Shown here one piece after another: positions 8,250 to 17,217 of a DNA stretch of 64,000 nucleotides. The stretch is taken from NCBI GenBank assembly GCA_045543655.1, contig JAZPXN010000085.1, forward strand, positions 1-64,000, written 5' to 3'. Source of the stretch: RGIG995 sp045543655 (lineage in GTDB: Bacteria; Bacillota; Clostridia; Oscillospirales; UBA644). Positions within the stretch are counted from its first letter, which is position 1, and each line of letters begins with the position of its first letter. The position numbers and the translations under genes were made by a program. Below the pieces are notes generated by a model. The model was not told where the DNA came from. It saw only the letters and a list, made by a program, of their open reading frames with translations, and searched no databases.

Positions 8250-9046
8250 GGTTTTTCCTCCAAAATATGTAGATTTCGCATCATCGTTGCCTTTCCCTTC
8301 CATGCAAAGGCCCGGTCGACGTATTTTTCCCGGAATTGCCGGTCGGACAATCCTTCGATCTCTTCGATGGAAAGTCGGGGGAGAATTTCGTTGGGAGGCA
8401 GAGCGATGGGCGCTACGGAAAGACCTCGGTTATGGGGGCAGACCTCCGAGCAGCGGTCGCATCCCCAAGCCATGCCGTTGTTGCGGATGGCGGCGCGCTC
8501 TTCTTTGGTCAATTCTCCTTTTTTCTGGGTCAGGTAGGCCAGACATTTGGTATAATCAAAGCCGGCTTCGGTCAAAGCGCCGTTGGGGCAGGCCTTGATG
8601 CATTCGTTGCAATCCCCGCATTTCCGGATCACGGGAGGTGGCGTTACGGTAAAATCGCCGTCGGTGACGATCTCTCCCAGGAAGATAAAGGATCCCTTGT
8701 CGGTGATGCAGAGGTTGTTCTTCCCCTTCACCGCAAGGCCTCCCAGCAACGCCGCCTTCTGCTCGTCCACCGGGGAATTGTCGGTAAAGGGCTTGAAAAA
8801 GCGTTCGGGATATTGCTCGCTCAATTCCTCCGCAATTTCCTTCAGAATATCGCCGAAATAGCGGTGATAATCGGGGAGCGCCGCAAATCGGGCCAGGGTC
8901 TGTCCCGGCACCGTGGGGAAATAGTAGGGCAACGCGGTGATCAGCACCGTTTTTGCCCCGTCGATCGGCCGGAGCCCCGTTTGGTCAAAGGGGGCGGAAG
9001 CTACGGTCAGACCCCGCCGGGAAAAAACTTCGGAAACGGAATCCAT
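8246..9046 (-). CDS. QueG-like double [4Fe-4S] protein (epoxyqueuosine reductase family)
   Basis: A 266-residue iron-sulfur protein. It matches the core of epoxyqueuosine reductase, the last step of queuosine synthesis on tRNA: an N-terminal DUF1730-like part, PFTDNSPVDE equivalent to the region of QueG's catalytic Asp, GSFIFLGEI, and two ferredoxin-type cluster motifs, CGDCNECIKACP and, later, CDRCSEVCPHN. It is about 100 residues shorter than classical QueG and lacks the C-terminal HEAT-like part, so the reaction is inferred. ATG 9046 is preceded by AAGGAAG. It overlaps the next gene (carboxypeptidase) by ATGA and follows ftsH by 34 bases. Confidence 0.8.
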   Translation of the reverse strand: MDSVSEVFSRRGLTVASAPFDQTGLRPIDGAKTVLITALPYYFPTVPGQTLARFAALPDYHRYFGDILKEIAEELSEQYPERFFKPFTDNSPVDEQKAALLGGLAVKGKNNLCITDKGSFIFLGEIVTDGDFTVTPPPVIRKCGDCNECIKACPNGALTEAGFDYTKCLAYLTQKKGELTKEERAAIRNNGMAWGCDRCSEVCPHNRGLSVAPIALPPNEILPRLSIEEIEGLSDRQFREKYVDRAFAWKGKATMMRNLHILEEKP

Positions 9047-9080
9047 TGCCGTCGCTTCCTTTCCTTATTATAATAGAGAT

Positions 9081-11084
9081 TTATTCTTCGCTCTTGGGTG
9101 CTTCGTCGGAGTCGGAAGGGGTTTCTGCAGGTTCCGTGACCGATTCTTCCGTTGCTACCTTCTCCTTTTCCACCGTTTCTTCGGCGGGCTTCGCTTCCCC
9201 GACGGGGACGTCGTCCGGCTCTGCGGAGAAGACCTCTGCAGGATCGGTGCCGTCAAGCAGGGCGCGGAACTGATCGCCGGTGATCTTCTCGTGGAGGATC
9301 AGCTGCTCTGCGATCACGTGCAACTGGGGCAGATGCTCTTCCAGAATCTTCTTTGCCCGGGCGTACTGCTCGTCGATAATCCGCTTGATTTCCTCGTCGA
9401 TGGTGGCGGCCACCTTTTCGGAATAGGTCTTGGATTCGGCGGTAAAGTCACGGCCCAGGAACACTTCCTCCCGGCCGGTGCCGAAGAGGATGGGACCCAG
9501 CTTTTCGGACATGCCGTACCGCATGACCATCTGGCGGGCAATATCGGTGGCCTGCTGGATATCCCCGGAGGCCCCGGTGGAAATATCGTCGAGGCACAGC
9601 TCTTCTGCGGCTCTGCCGCCCATGCCGTGAACGATGCGGTCCAGCATTTCCTTCTTGGACATATAGCTCTTATTCTCCACGGGCAGGTAGGAGGTATAAC
9701 CGCCGGCCATGCCCCGGGGAATGATGGAAATTTCGTTTACCTTGCTGTTGCCGTCGGCCACCACGGTGACGATGGCGTGCCCCGCTTCGTGATAAGCGGT
9801 CAGCTTCTTTTCCTTATCGGTGATCAGGCGGGATTTCTTTTCAACCCCCAACTCCACCTTCATGATGGCGTCGGTGATCTCCTCCATGGTGATCTTCTTC
9901 CGGTTTGCGCGGGCCGCCAGCAGAGCCGCCTCGTTCAGTACGTTCTCCAGCTCGGCGGGCGCAAAGCCGGAGGTGGCCTTCGCCACGTCCTCGAAGGAGA
10001 TCTTGGGATCCATGGGTTTTTTGCGGGAATGAACCTTCAGGATTTCTTCCCGGGCCTTCACGTCGGGGAGATGAATGACGATCTGACGGTCAAACCGGCC
10101 GGGACGGAGCAGTGCGCTGTCCAGAACGTCGGGGCGGTTGGTGGCCGCCATGACGATGACGCCTTCGTTTTGTTCAAAGCCGTCCATTTCCACCAGCAGC
10201 TGGTTCAGCGTCTGTTCCCGTTCGTCGTTTCCGCCGCCTAAGCCCGCGCCTCTCTGCCGGCCTACGGCGTCGATTTCGTCGATGAAAATGATGCAGGGGG
10301 CGTTCTTTTTCGCCTGCTCGAAGGTATCCCGTACCCGGGAGGCGCCTACGCCCACGTAAAGCTCCACGAAGTCGGAGCCGGAAATGCTGAAGAAGGGGAC
10401 TCCCGCTTCGCCTGCGGTGGCCTTGGCCATATAGGTCTTACCGGTGCCCGGAGGGCCCACCATCAGCACGCCCCGGGGAATCCGGGCGCCGAGATCGGTG
10501 TATTTCTTGGGATTTTTCAGAAACTCCACGATCTCCATCAGTTCTTCTTTTTCCTCGTCTGCCCCGGCAACGTCTTTAAAGGTAATGGCGTTTTTGCCGG
10601 TATCTGCCAGTCTCAGCTTTGCGCGGCTGAAGCCCATGGCGCCGTTTTTGCCGCCGCCGGACATCTGCTTCATCATGACCCAGCCGAAGAAGCACACTGC
10701 TCCGATGATAAAGACGTAGGGAATTGCGGTGACCCACAGGGGAATGGACGCCGCCTGCTGGATATCGTAGCCCTCGGCGAGAACGCCGTTGGCCACGGCG
10801 GAGTCGATATAGGGCTGAACCTGATCCAGGAAACGGGCGGTGCTGTAAAGCACGAAGGATTCCTCCTTCGCCTCCGCGCCCTCGGCGGGCTTCAGCTTAT
10901 AGGTCAGCTTGTTTCCGACGATCTCGAATTCCGTGACCTGCTCGGTTTTAAAATAATTGACGATGTCGGAATACTTTGCTTTTTCATTCCGGGTCACGTT
11001 GGCGATGAGGGTGGCTGCGATAATGCAGATCACGATCAGCACGGCCCAGGAAATGAAACTGCGGATACGGTTGTTTCTGTTCAA
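9081..11084 (-). CDS. ftsH: ATP-dependent zinc metalloprotease FtsH
   Basis: A 667-residue membrane AAA+ protease that unfolds and degrades membrane and regulatory proteins. Two transmembrane helices (about 11-30 and 115-138) flank an extracytoplasmic domain. The AAA module has Walker A GPPGTGKT (210-217), Walker B IIFIDEID (about 265-272) and the second region of homology with ATNRPD and RPGRFDR. The protease domain has the zinc site HEAGH (432-436). An acidic Glu/Ser-rich tail closes the protein. It lies 40 bases downstream of hpt in the tilS-hpt-ftsH order common to Firmicutes. Confidence 0.98.
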   Translation of the reverse strand: MNRNNRIRSFISWAVLIVICIIAATLIANVTRNEKAKYSDIVNYFKTEQVTEFEIVGNKLTYKLKPAEGAEAKEESFVLYSTARFLDQVQPYIDSAVANGVLAEGYDIQQAASIPLWVTAIPYVFIIGAVCFFGWVMMKQMSGGGKNGAMGFSRAKLRLADTGKNAITFKDVAGADEEKEELMEIVEFLKNPKKYTDLGARIPRGVLMVGPPGTGKTYMAKATAGEAGVPFFSISGSDFVELYVGVGASRVRDTFEQAKKNAPCIIFIDEIDAVGRQRGAGLGGGNDEREQTLNQLLVEMDGFEQNEGVIVMAATNRPDVLDSALLRPGRFDRQIVIHLPDVKAREEILKVHSRKKPMDPKISFEDVAKATSGFAPAELENVLNEAALLAARANRKKITMEEITDAIMKVELGVEKKSRLITDKEKKLTAYHEAGHAIVTVVADGNSKVNEISIIPRGMAGGYTSYLPVENKSYMSKKEMLDRIVHGMGGRAAEELCLDDISTGASGDIQQATDIARQMVMRYGMSEKLGPILFGTGREEVFLGRDFTAESKTYSEKVAATIDEEIKRIIDEQYARAKKILEEHLPQLHVIAEQLILHEKITGDQFRALLDGTDPAEVFSAEPDDVPVGEAKPAEETVEKEKVATEESVTEPAETPSDSDEAPKSEE

Positions 11085-11124
11085 GGGGATTGCCTCCTGT
11101 ACGTTTGAAGTGGGTTAAAATAGG

Positions 11125-11655
11125 TTATTCTTCGATGAATTCCACCATTCCTACGTAGGGCAGATGGCGGTATTTTTCGCTGTAGTCCAGGCCGTATCCC
11201 ACGACGAATTTGTCGGGAATGACGAAGCCGGTATATTCCACGGGAACCACGTGGGTGTGACGGGCGGGCTTGTCGAGCAGGGCGACGACCTTCAGAGAAT
11301 TGACGCCGCGGCTCCGCAAGATCTCCACCACCTTCGAAAGGGTATTTCCGCTGTCCAGAATATCTTCTACGATCAGCACGTCCTTTCCGGCGATATCCAC
11401 CGAAAGGTCCTTGACGATCTTCACCCGGCCGCTGGATTCCGTGCCGTCCCCGTAGCTGGAGACGACCATAAAGTCAATGGTAACGTCGCCGTCCACCGCC
11501 CGCATCAGGTCGGTGAGGAACACCACCGCGCCCTTCAGGATGGACACCATCAGGATTTCCTTTCCTCTGTAATCTTCGGAGATCTGGGCGGCCAGCTCCT
11601 TGACCCGGTTCCGCAGCTCTTCTTCGGTGATGTAAGGGGTAATTTTGTATTCCAT
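11125..11655 (-). CDS. hpt: Hypoxanthine phosphoribosyltransferase
   Basis: A 176-residue purine-salvage enzyme that makes IMP or GMP from hypoxanthine or guanine and PRPP. The PRPP loop IVEDILDSGNTL (about 95-106) is diagnostic, with SILKGA and the early SSYGDGTESSG flexible loop also present. Length is typical. It sits between tilS and ftsH, the conserved Firmicutes arrangement; the gap to tilS is 41 bases. Confidence 0.97.
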   Translation of the reverse strand: MEYKITPYITEEELRNRVKELAAQISEDYRGKEILMVSILKGAVVFLTDLMRAVDGDVTIDFMVVSSYGDGTESSGRVKIVKDLSVDIAGKDVLIVEDILDSGNTLSKVVEILRSRGVNSLKVVALLDKPARHTHVVPVEYTGFVIPDKFVVGYGLDYSEKYRHLPYVGMVEFIEE

Positions 11656-11696
11656 AACAGGAATCCTCCGTACGTAATATGAAATATTTTTTTATT

Positions 11697-12965
11697 TTAT
11701 TGTTCCGAGAGAGAGACGAAATATCCCTCTTCCGTATTTTTCGGTAACGCGTCCGGATCGGTTCCGAGTCCTTCGCACCATAAGATGCGGCCTTCCGCGG
11801 CAAGAAGCCACAGCCGATCCCGGTCGGGTTGGGGAATTTTTTCGGCGGCCATGCGATCCGACAGGGTCTTTCCCGTGCCCATCCGATCTCCGGGCTTACG
11901 GGGGCGGAGTGTCAGGGGTAAAACCGCCGGAATCAAGGCTTTTCGGTCGGTCTCCCGGGTGCTTTTCCGTTCCAGTCGCAGGATCCGTCCGTCGGGAAGG
12001 CGGGTGATCTCGTCTTTGATCAAAACCGTGGGCAGGGGGTCTCTCTTTTGAGAAAAGATCAGCCGGTTCTGCCCCAGATGGAGGCGGTATTTCCGGTCGA
12101 ATTCCACGGAGCCCGTTTCTTTCTTTAAAAGCTCCAGGGCTTGCTCCGTCTGCTCGAAGGAAAGGGTTTTTCCCATTTCTTCAAATTTTTTCCGCAAGAT
12201 CTCTGCCCGTTCTCCCTCCGGCAAGGATCGCAGCTCGTCCGCGGGAAGTCCTTCGGGATGGGTGGCGAGAAAGGCCTCTGCTCGCGCTTCGGCGGCGGCT
12301 TGCGTCATGCGCAGGCTTTCTGCCGTGCGGCACAGGGCTCTTCGGACGTTTGGATTGATCCTTTCCATCTCCGGCAAAAGTAGGTGTCGCACCCGGTTCC
12401 GGGTATAGGAAAGATCGTCGTTCGAGGCGTCGGTCGCGTAGGGGACGGCGTTGTCCCGGCAATAGGCGATCAGCTCGCTTTTCCCGCAGGAAAGCAGGGG
12501 ACGGACGACGGTCAGAGTTCCCTCCTTACGGAGGGGAAGGATGCCGCGCAGACCTCTCGCGCCTGCCCCGTGCAGCAGATGAAGCAGCACCGTTTCGCAC
12601 TGATCGTCCCGGGTATGGGCGGTGGCCAGATGGGTGGCTCCGGTTTCCTTTGCCACTGACCGGAAAAAAGCGTAGCGGATGCGCCGGGCGGCGGATTCCA
12701 CCGTTTCCCCCTTTTGCATTTCCCTTTTTACGTCGGCCCTGCGGACGAAGCAGGGGATGCCGTGCGCCTCGCAATAGTCCCGCACCAGGGCTTCTTCTCC
12801 GTCGGACTCCGGCCTGAGGCCGTGGTTGACGTGGGCCACCGTTAGGGGAAAGGGGGGACGGGCTTTTACGTGCTGATCCAGCATGGCCATGGAGTCCGGC
12901 CCGCCGGAGACGGCTAACAGTAAACCCTTGCAGCCCTCGTAAAGGGGCGTCGGATCAGTTGCCAT
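11697..12965 (-). CDS. tilS: tRNA(Ile)-lysidine synthase
   Basis: A 422-residue enzyme that ligates lysine to C34 of tRNA-Ile(CAU) so that it reads AUA. The PP-loop SGGPDS (20-25) binds ATP, and the LxxTAHTRDDQCETVL block with the following RGLRG is typical. The C-terminal half contains the TilS-type domain ending in the LRPRKPGDRM region. The N-terminus is short, with the PP-loop reached at residue 20. It overlaps the end of dnaB by 11 bases, so the two are co-transcribed. Confidence 0.95.
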   Translation of the reverse strand: MATDPTPLYEGCKGLLLAVSGGPDSMAMLDQHVKARPPFPLTVAHVNHGLRPESDGEEALVRDYCEAHGIPCFVRRADVKREMQKGETVESAARRIRYAFFRSVAKETGATHLATAHTRDDQCETVLLHLLHGAGARGLRGILPLRKEGTLTVVRPLLSCGKSELIAYCRDNAVPYATDASNDDLSYTRNRVRHLLLPEMERINPNVRRALCRTAESLRMTQAAAEARAEAFLATHPEGLPADELRSLPEGERAEILRKKFEEMGKTLSFEQTEQALELLKKETGSVEFDRKYRLHLGQNRLIFSQKRDPLPTVLIKDEITRLPDGRILRLERKSTRETDRKALIPAVLPLTLRPRKPGDRMGTGKTLSDRMAAEKIPQPDRDRLWLLAAEGRILWCEGLGTDPDALPKNTEEGYFVSLSEQ

Positions 12966-14331
12966 CGCCGTAGCCCTCCGGCACGGTCACGTGGGTCGCC
13001 GGGGAGGTAAAGGCCGTATACCGGCCGTCCCAGTTCAGGGTGATCTTCCCGACGGAGCCGTGGCGGTTTTTGGAAATATGCACCACGCAGGTGTTCTTCT
13101 TGGAAGCGTCTTTTTCGTAATAGTCCCGGGCAAGGAAGACGATGACGTCGGCGTCCTGCTCGATGGACCCCGATTCCCGCAGGTCGGACAGCTGGGGGGT
13201 GGGATCCTCTCGCTTTTCAATTCCGCGGGACAGCTGGGACAGTAGAATAACGGGGACGTTCAATTCTTTCGCCATCAGCTTCAAGGATCGGGTGATGGCG
13301 GAAATTTCCTGCACCCGGTTATCCCGGGCAGATCCGGTGGCGGAAGACATCAGCTGCAGATAGTCGATGACCACCAGCCCCAGATTGGGAACCTTCCGCA
13401 GCTGGGATTTCATATCCAGCGCCGTGATGTTTCCGGTTTCGCTGATCAGGAACTTGATATCCCGCAGATTGGTGCGCCATACCCGCAGCAATTCCTCCCA
13501 ATCCTTTGCGTCCAGCTTGCCGAGGCGAAGCTTTTCGCTCTCGATCTTGCAGGCCGAGGAGATGATTCGGCGGGCCAGCTGCTCTTTGGACATTTCCAAA
13601 GAAAAGAATACCACCGTTTTTGGGGGATTGTATTGCGAAGACATGGCAATATTGTAAGCAATATTCAACGCAAAAGAGGTTTTCCCCACGCCGGGGCGGG
13701 CGGCGAGGATGAAGAGGTCGCTGTTGTTCAGACCGCCTAAGAAATTATCGAAATCGGAAATGCCCACCTTAATGGGAGCGAATTTCCCGGTCTCGTCCTT
13801 TTCCATTTCGGTCAACCGCCCGATCTCTCCCTTTGCCACGTCTCCCAGCAGGTGAAGGCCGGTATTCTGCTTTCCGTTGGAGATATCGTAAAATTTCTGC
13901 TCCGCAAGGCCCAGCACCGTAGAAAGATCCGTGCCTGTAAAGGACAGGTCCGTAATATCCTTGCAGGCCTCGATGACCTGCCGCAGCTTGGCGGTATCGG
14001 AAATAATTTTGGTGTAATAGTCAATGCTCTTGACCGTGGAGGCGTTCTCCGCCAGGAGCAGGAGATATTGGCTGTCGTCTTCGGAGGTGAATTCGCCCTC
14101 CTCCCGGAGTCTGGACAGCACCAATACCCCTTCCACGGGCTGATTGTTGTCGTACATTTCCAGCATCACGCGGAAGATGGCCTGATGCCGCTTTGCGTAA
14201 AAATGCTCCACCTGTACCGCTTCGGAGACCGTCGCAATGCTTTCCGGGTCCAGAAGGACCGAGCCCAGAACGATCTGCTCCGCCTCGATATTATGGGGCA
14301 ATTGCCGGTCAAATTCGTATTTCTGTTCCAT
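12955..14331 (-). CDS. dnaB: Replicative DNA helicase DnaB
   Basis: A 458-residue hexameric helicase of the replication fork (called DnaC in Bacillus). The N-terminal DnaB domain begins with LPHNIEAEQ and VLGSVLLDP; the RecA-like domain has Walker A ARPGVGKTS (211-219), VFFSLEMS, Walker B VVIDYLQLM, LSQLSRG and SDLRESGSIEQDAD. The length is standard. The neighbourhood rplI-(unknown)-dnaB is a variant of the conserved gdpP-rplI-dnaB order, with an extra gene inserted. Confidence 0.98.
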   Translation of the reverse strand: MEQKYEFDRQLPHNIEAEQIVLGSVLLDPESIATVSEAVQVEHFYAKRHQAIFRVMLEMYDNNQPVEGVLVLSRLREEGEFTSEDDSQYLLLLAENASTVKSIDYYTKIISDTAKLRQVIEACKDITDLSFTGTDLSTVLGLAEQKFYDISNGKQNTGLHLLGDVAKGEIGRLTEMEKDETGKFAPIKVGISDFDNFLGGLNNSDLFILAARPGVGKTSFALNIAYNIAMSSQYNPPKTVVFFSLEMSKEQLARRIISSACKIESEKLRLGKLDAKDWEELLRVWRTNLRDIKFLISETGNITALDMKSQLRKVPNLGLVVIDYLQLMSSATGSARDNRVQEISAITRSLKLMAKELNVPVILLSQLSRGIEKREDPTPQLSDLRESGSIEQDADVIVFLARDYYEKDASKKNTCVVHISKNRHGSVGKITLNWDGRYTAFTSPATHVTVPEGYGDGN

Positions 14332-14390
14332 GGATTATATTCTTTCTGCGCCCGTGTGGGGCGTTATTTGCAGTGGTAACGATTCCGGCG

Positions 14391-14771
14391 TCAGTCGACG
14401 GGATCGAGATCTAAGGGCTTGTCTCCCTCCAGCTCCAATCGGTAGGTTCCGTCTGCAACGACCCGGGCAAGGATGGTGAAGAAGAGATAATCTCCCGTCT
14501 TCATTCCGCTCAGATCCACCTTCCCCGTCTGCAGATCTCCGGCAGGTCCGGTCAGCTTCCATTGCAGGAAATCGTCGCTCCACAAGATCCCCGGACGGCG
14601 GTAGACCATGCGGATCCGGACCGTGATGCCTAAAAGTCCGTTTTCGTCCAGGTGGCGGGCGGTCTTGACGCCGAGATAGCGGGTTTTCGTCATGAAGCCG
14701 TCCCGGAAGACCGCTTCCATGATCCTGCTGTCGGAGACGACCCGGATCTGCAATCGCTTCGGATTAGGCAT
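14391..14771 (-). CDS. Unknown 126-residue protein between rplI and dnaB
   Basis: Family not recognised. The product has no signal peptide, membrane helix or cysteine pattern and looks like a single small, mostly beta, soluble domain with alternating hydrophobic residues; it ends in an acidic DLDPVD tail. Its ATG (14771) lies inside the end of rplI (8-base overlap), so it is likely translationally coupled to ribosomal protein L9, and dnaB begins 59 bases later. Codon use matches the neighbours. Its place inside a conserved housekeeping operon suggests it is a real gene rather than a chance frame, but no role can be assigned. Confidence 0.75.
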   Translation of the reverse strand: MPNPKRLQIRVVSDSRIMEAVFRDGFMTKTRYLGVKTARHLDENGLLGITVRIRMVYRRPGILWSDDFLQWKLTGPAGDLQTGKVDLSGMKTGDYLFFTILARVVADGTYRLELEGDKPLDLDPVD

Positions 14772-15213
14772 CCTGCTCTACCAGAACGGTCATTTCTCCT
14801 GTGATTTCCGGATACAGCTTGACGTCTGCGGTGTATTTGCCAAAGCCCCGGACGGGCAGCTTCATGGAGATCTTTTTCTTGTCCACTTCAATCCCGGTCT
14901 GGGCCTTCAGGGCTTCTGCGATATCCTTGGTGGTCACGGATCCCTGCAGGCATCCGTTTGCCCCCACCTTGCCCTTGACGACTACCTTGACGGTGGAGAG
15001 CCGGGCCCGCATTTCTTCCGCGGCTTTCTTTTCCTCCGCTTTCCGATGGGCGGCGGCCGCTTGCTGGGAATTGTAAACGTTCAGATTCTCCGCATTGGCT
15101 TCCACGGCCAGATTGCGGGGGAAGAGGTAATTGCGGGCGTATCCGTCGGAGGTGTTGACCAGTTCGCCCTTCTTGCCGAGGGCTTTGACGTCGGCTTTCA
15201 AAATAACTTTCAT
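14764..15213 (-). CDS. rplI: 50S ribosomal protein L9
   Basis: A 149-residue protein of normal length. It has the N-terminal rRNA-binding domain (VILKADVKALGKKGE, then the GYARNYLFPRNLA signature at about 24-36), a long central helix rich in Ala/Lys/Glu and a C-terminal domain. It follows gdpP by 27 bases, the classical Firmicutes order, and overlaps the next gene by 8 bases. Confidence 0.98.
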   Translation of the reverse strand: MKVILKADVKALGKKGELVNTSDGYARNYLFPRNLAVEANAENLNVYNSQQAAAAHRKAEEKKAAEEMRARLSTVKVVVKGKVGANGCLQGSVTTKDIAEALKAQTGIEVDKKKISMKLPVRGFGKYTADVKLYPEITGEMTVLVEQDA

Positions 15214-15240
15214 ATTATTTCATCCTTTCGGGTTTTCGTT

Positions 15241-17217
15241 TTATTTCAGGGGGCTTCCCGGCAGGGATTCCTCCAGATATTCGTCAATATATCCTTTCAG
15301 CTGAGCCATCGCTTCGTTGACGCCGGTCTTTTCGGCCAACGCCCCCGCCATGGTCAGATGTCCGCCGCCGTTCTTGAATTTTTCCAGAATCAGCTGCACG
15401 TTCACCTCTCCGTAAGAGCGGCCGGAAATATTGGTGTTGCCGTTCTTGTCGGTGAAGAGGGTGAAGGACGCCTTTGCATTTTCGATGGACATCATCTCGT
15501 CGGCGGCCTGGGCGGCGGCGATCTTCAGATTCCCGACGCCCTCTCCGGAAAGATGGGCGATGGCGAAATTCCTCCGGTACAGCTCCGCTGCCGAGACGAA
15601 TTTGACCTTATTGAGATAGGTATCCATATCGGTCTGGAAATATTGCTTCACCGTTACCGTATCTGCGCCTGCCTTCCGCAGGGTTGCCAGAGCGTCGAAG
15701 GTGCAGGTGTTGGTGCGGATGGTGAAATTCTTGGTGTCCAGACAGATGCCGGCCATCAGGGCGTTGGCTTCGATGGCGGGGAAGGAATAGACTTCCATGT
15801 AATGGAAGAGCTCCGTGATCATTTCGCAGGTAGAAGAGGCGTAGGGCTCCTGGTAGAGCAGCGTCGGCTCCTGGATGCAATCCACGCCCTTCCGGTGATG
15901 GTCGATGACGTAGACGGTTTTTGCCTTCTTCAGAATCTCCGGCGCTACCGTATTTTCCGCCCGATGGGTGTCTACTACCACCACGGCGGTCTTTTTGCCC
16001 AGATAATCCGGGGCTTCCTTCCGGTTAATGAACCATTCGCTGTGGACGGGATCGGATTTCAGATCGTGCAGAAGCCGGCCGGTCAGGTCGGTCGCTTCGT
16101 CCACGACGATCTTCGCTTCGATGCCCCGCTGACTGGCAATGCGCGCCATTCCAACCGCGGCTCCGAGACAGTCCATATCGCCGTAGGCGTGGCCCATGAT
16201 CAGCAGGGTGTCGATCTCCTTCAGATGCTCGGTCAAGGCGTTTGCGATGACCCGGGTCTTCACCCGCGTGCGGCGGGCTCCCGCGTTGCTCCGTCCTCCG
16301 TAGAAGGTGTACCCGCCGGCGTGCTTCACCGCCGCCTGGTCTCCGCCCCGGGAGAGGGCCATATCCAAGGCTCCCCGGGCCGCTTCCTCCGCCTTTGCAA
16401 AGCTTTCCGCATCGGCGCCCACGCCGATGGACAGCGTGGGGGACAGCTTGGAGGGAGTCTGCATATTACGGATGCGATCCATGATGTCAAAGCGGGCCTT
16501 CTCAAATTCCTTCAACGCCCGGTTTTCGAAGACGAACAGATACCGTTCCCGCTCCCCGTGGCAGAGAATGCCCCCGGAGGCCTGAGCCCATTCGTCGATG
16601 GTTTCGTCGATCAGAGCCATGGCGTTGGAGCGCTCGGTCTCCTTCAGCCCGGTGAATACCTCGTCGTAGTTGTCCACCATCAGATGGGCTACCACCGGAC
16701 GGGATGCTTCGTATTCCTTCTGCAATTCCCGATGCTCGGTGGTGTCGAAGAGATAAAAGATGAACATTTCGCTGTTCTCGCTGAACTGGTAACAATCCAT
16801 GAAGGCGGAATAGCTTTTGCCGTCGAAGTCCAGATCGGTGATCCGCTGATCGAGGATCCGCTTGTTCAATTGACGGACGTTGTGCAGGGCTAGCAGGGCC
16901 TGCTCCGAGGTGGCGTCGATAAAGGCCTCGTTGTACCAGAGGATAATGCCTTTTTCATCGGATATGACGATGGGAACGGGAAAATCCACCAGCCTCTTTT
17001 GGGAGGTCATGTTCAGCATATCCACGATGGCGTGGGCCAGCTTTTTCTTTTTCCGACCCGAGAAGAAAAGTCGGATCTCGTTTGCCAGAATGCAGGTGGC
17101 AAACAGGGCGCAAAGGGGCACCCAGACCGTCCGGTCCGTGGTCAGTCCCGCCCAGATCCCGCCGGGGATCAGGAAGAGATAGCAGAGCCGGTCAAAAAAT
17201 GGGCTGAGCCGTTTCAT
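15241..17217 (-). CDS. gdpP: Cyclic-di-AMP phosphodiesterase GdpP (DHH family)
   Basis: A 658-residue membrane enzyme that degrades c-di-AMP and so sets osmotic and wall homeostasis. Two N-terminal helices (about 10-50) precede a PAS-like domain (about 75-165), a degenerate GGDEF domain (about 170-305) without an intact GGDEF signature, and DHH-DHHA1 domains (about 330-650). Metal ligands are seen in GHAYGDMD (342-349), VVDTHRA (415-421) and IDHHRKG (438-444). The DHHA1 end has the GGGH motif. The start overlaps the stop of the upstream DUF2232 gene by ATGA. Domain order and length agree with Bacillus GdpP. Confidence 0.96.
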   Translation of the reverse strand: MKRLSPFFDRLCYLFLIPGGIWAGLTTDRTVWVPLCALFATCILANEIRLFFSGRKKKKLAHAIVDMLNMTSQKRLVDFPVPIVISDEKGIILWYNEAFIDATSEQALLALHNVRQLNKRILDQRITDLDFDGKSYSAFMDCYQFSENSEMFIFYLFDTTEHRELQKEYEASRPVVAHLMVDNYDEVFTGLKETERSNAMALIDETIDEWAQASGGILCHGERERYLFVFENRALKEFEKARFDIMDRIRNMQTPSKLSPTLSIGVGADAESFAKAEEAARGALDMALSRGGDQAAVKHAGGYTFYGGRSNAGARRTRVKTRVIANALTEHLKEIDTLLIMGHAYGDMDCLGAAVGMARIASQRGIEAKIVVDEATDLTGRLLHDLKSDPVHSEWFINRKEAPDYLGKKTAVVVVDTHRAENTVAPEILKKAKTVYVIDHHRKGVDCIQEPTLLYQEPYASSTCEMITELFHYMEVYSFPAIEANALMAGICLDTKNFTIRTNTCTFDALATLRKAGADTVTVKQYFQTDMDTYLNKVKFVSAAELYRRNFAIAHLSGEGVGNLKIAAAQAADEMMSIENAKASFTLFTDKNGNTNISGRSYGEVNVQLILEKFKNGGGHLTMAGALAEKTGVNEAMAQLKGYIDEYLEESLPGSPLK

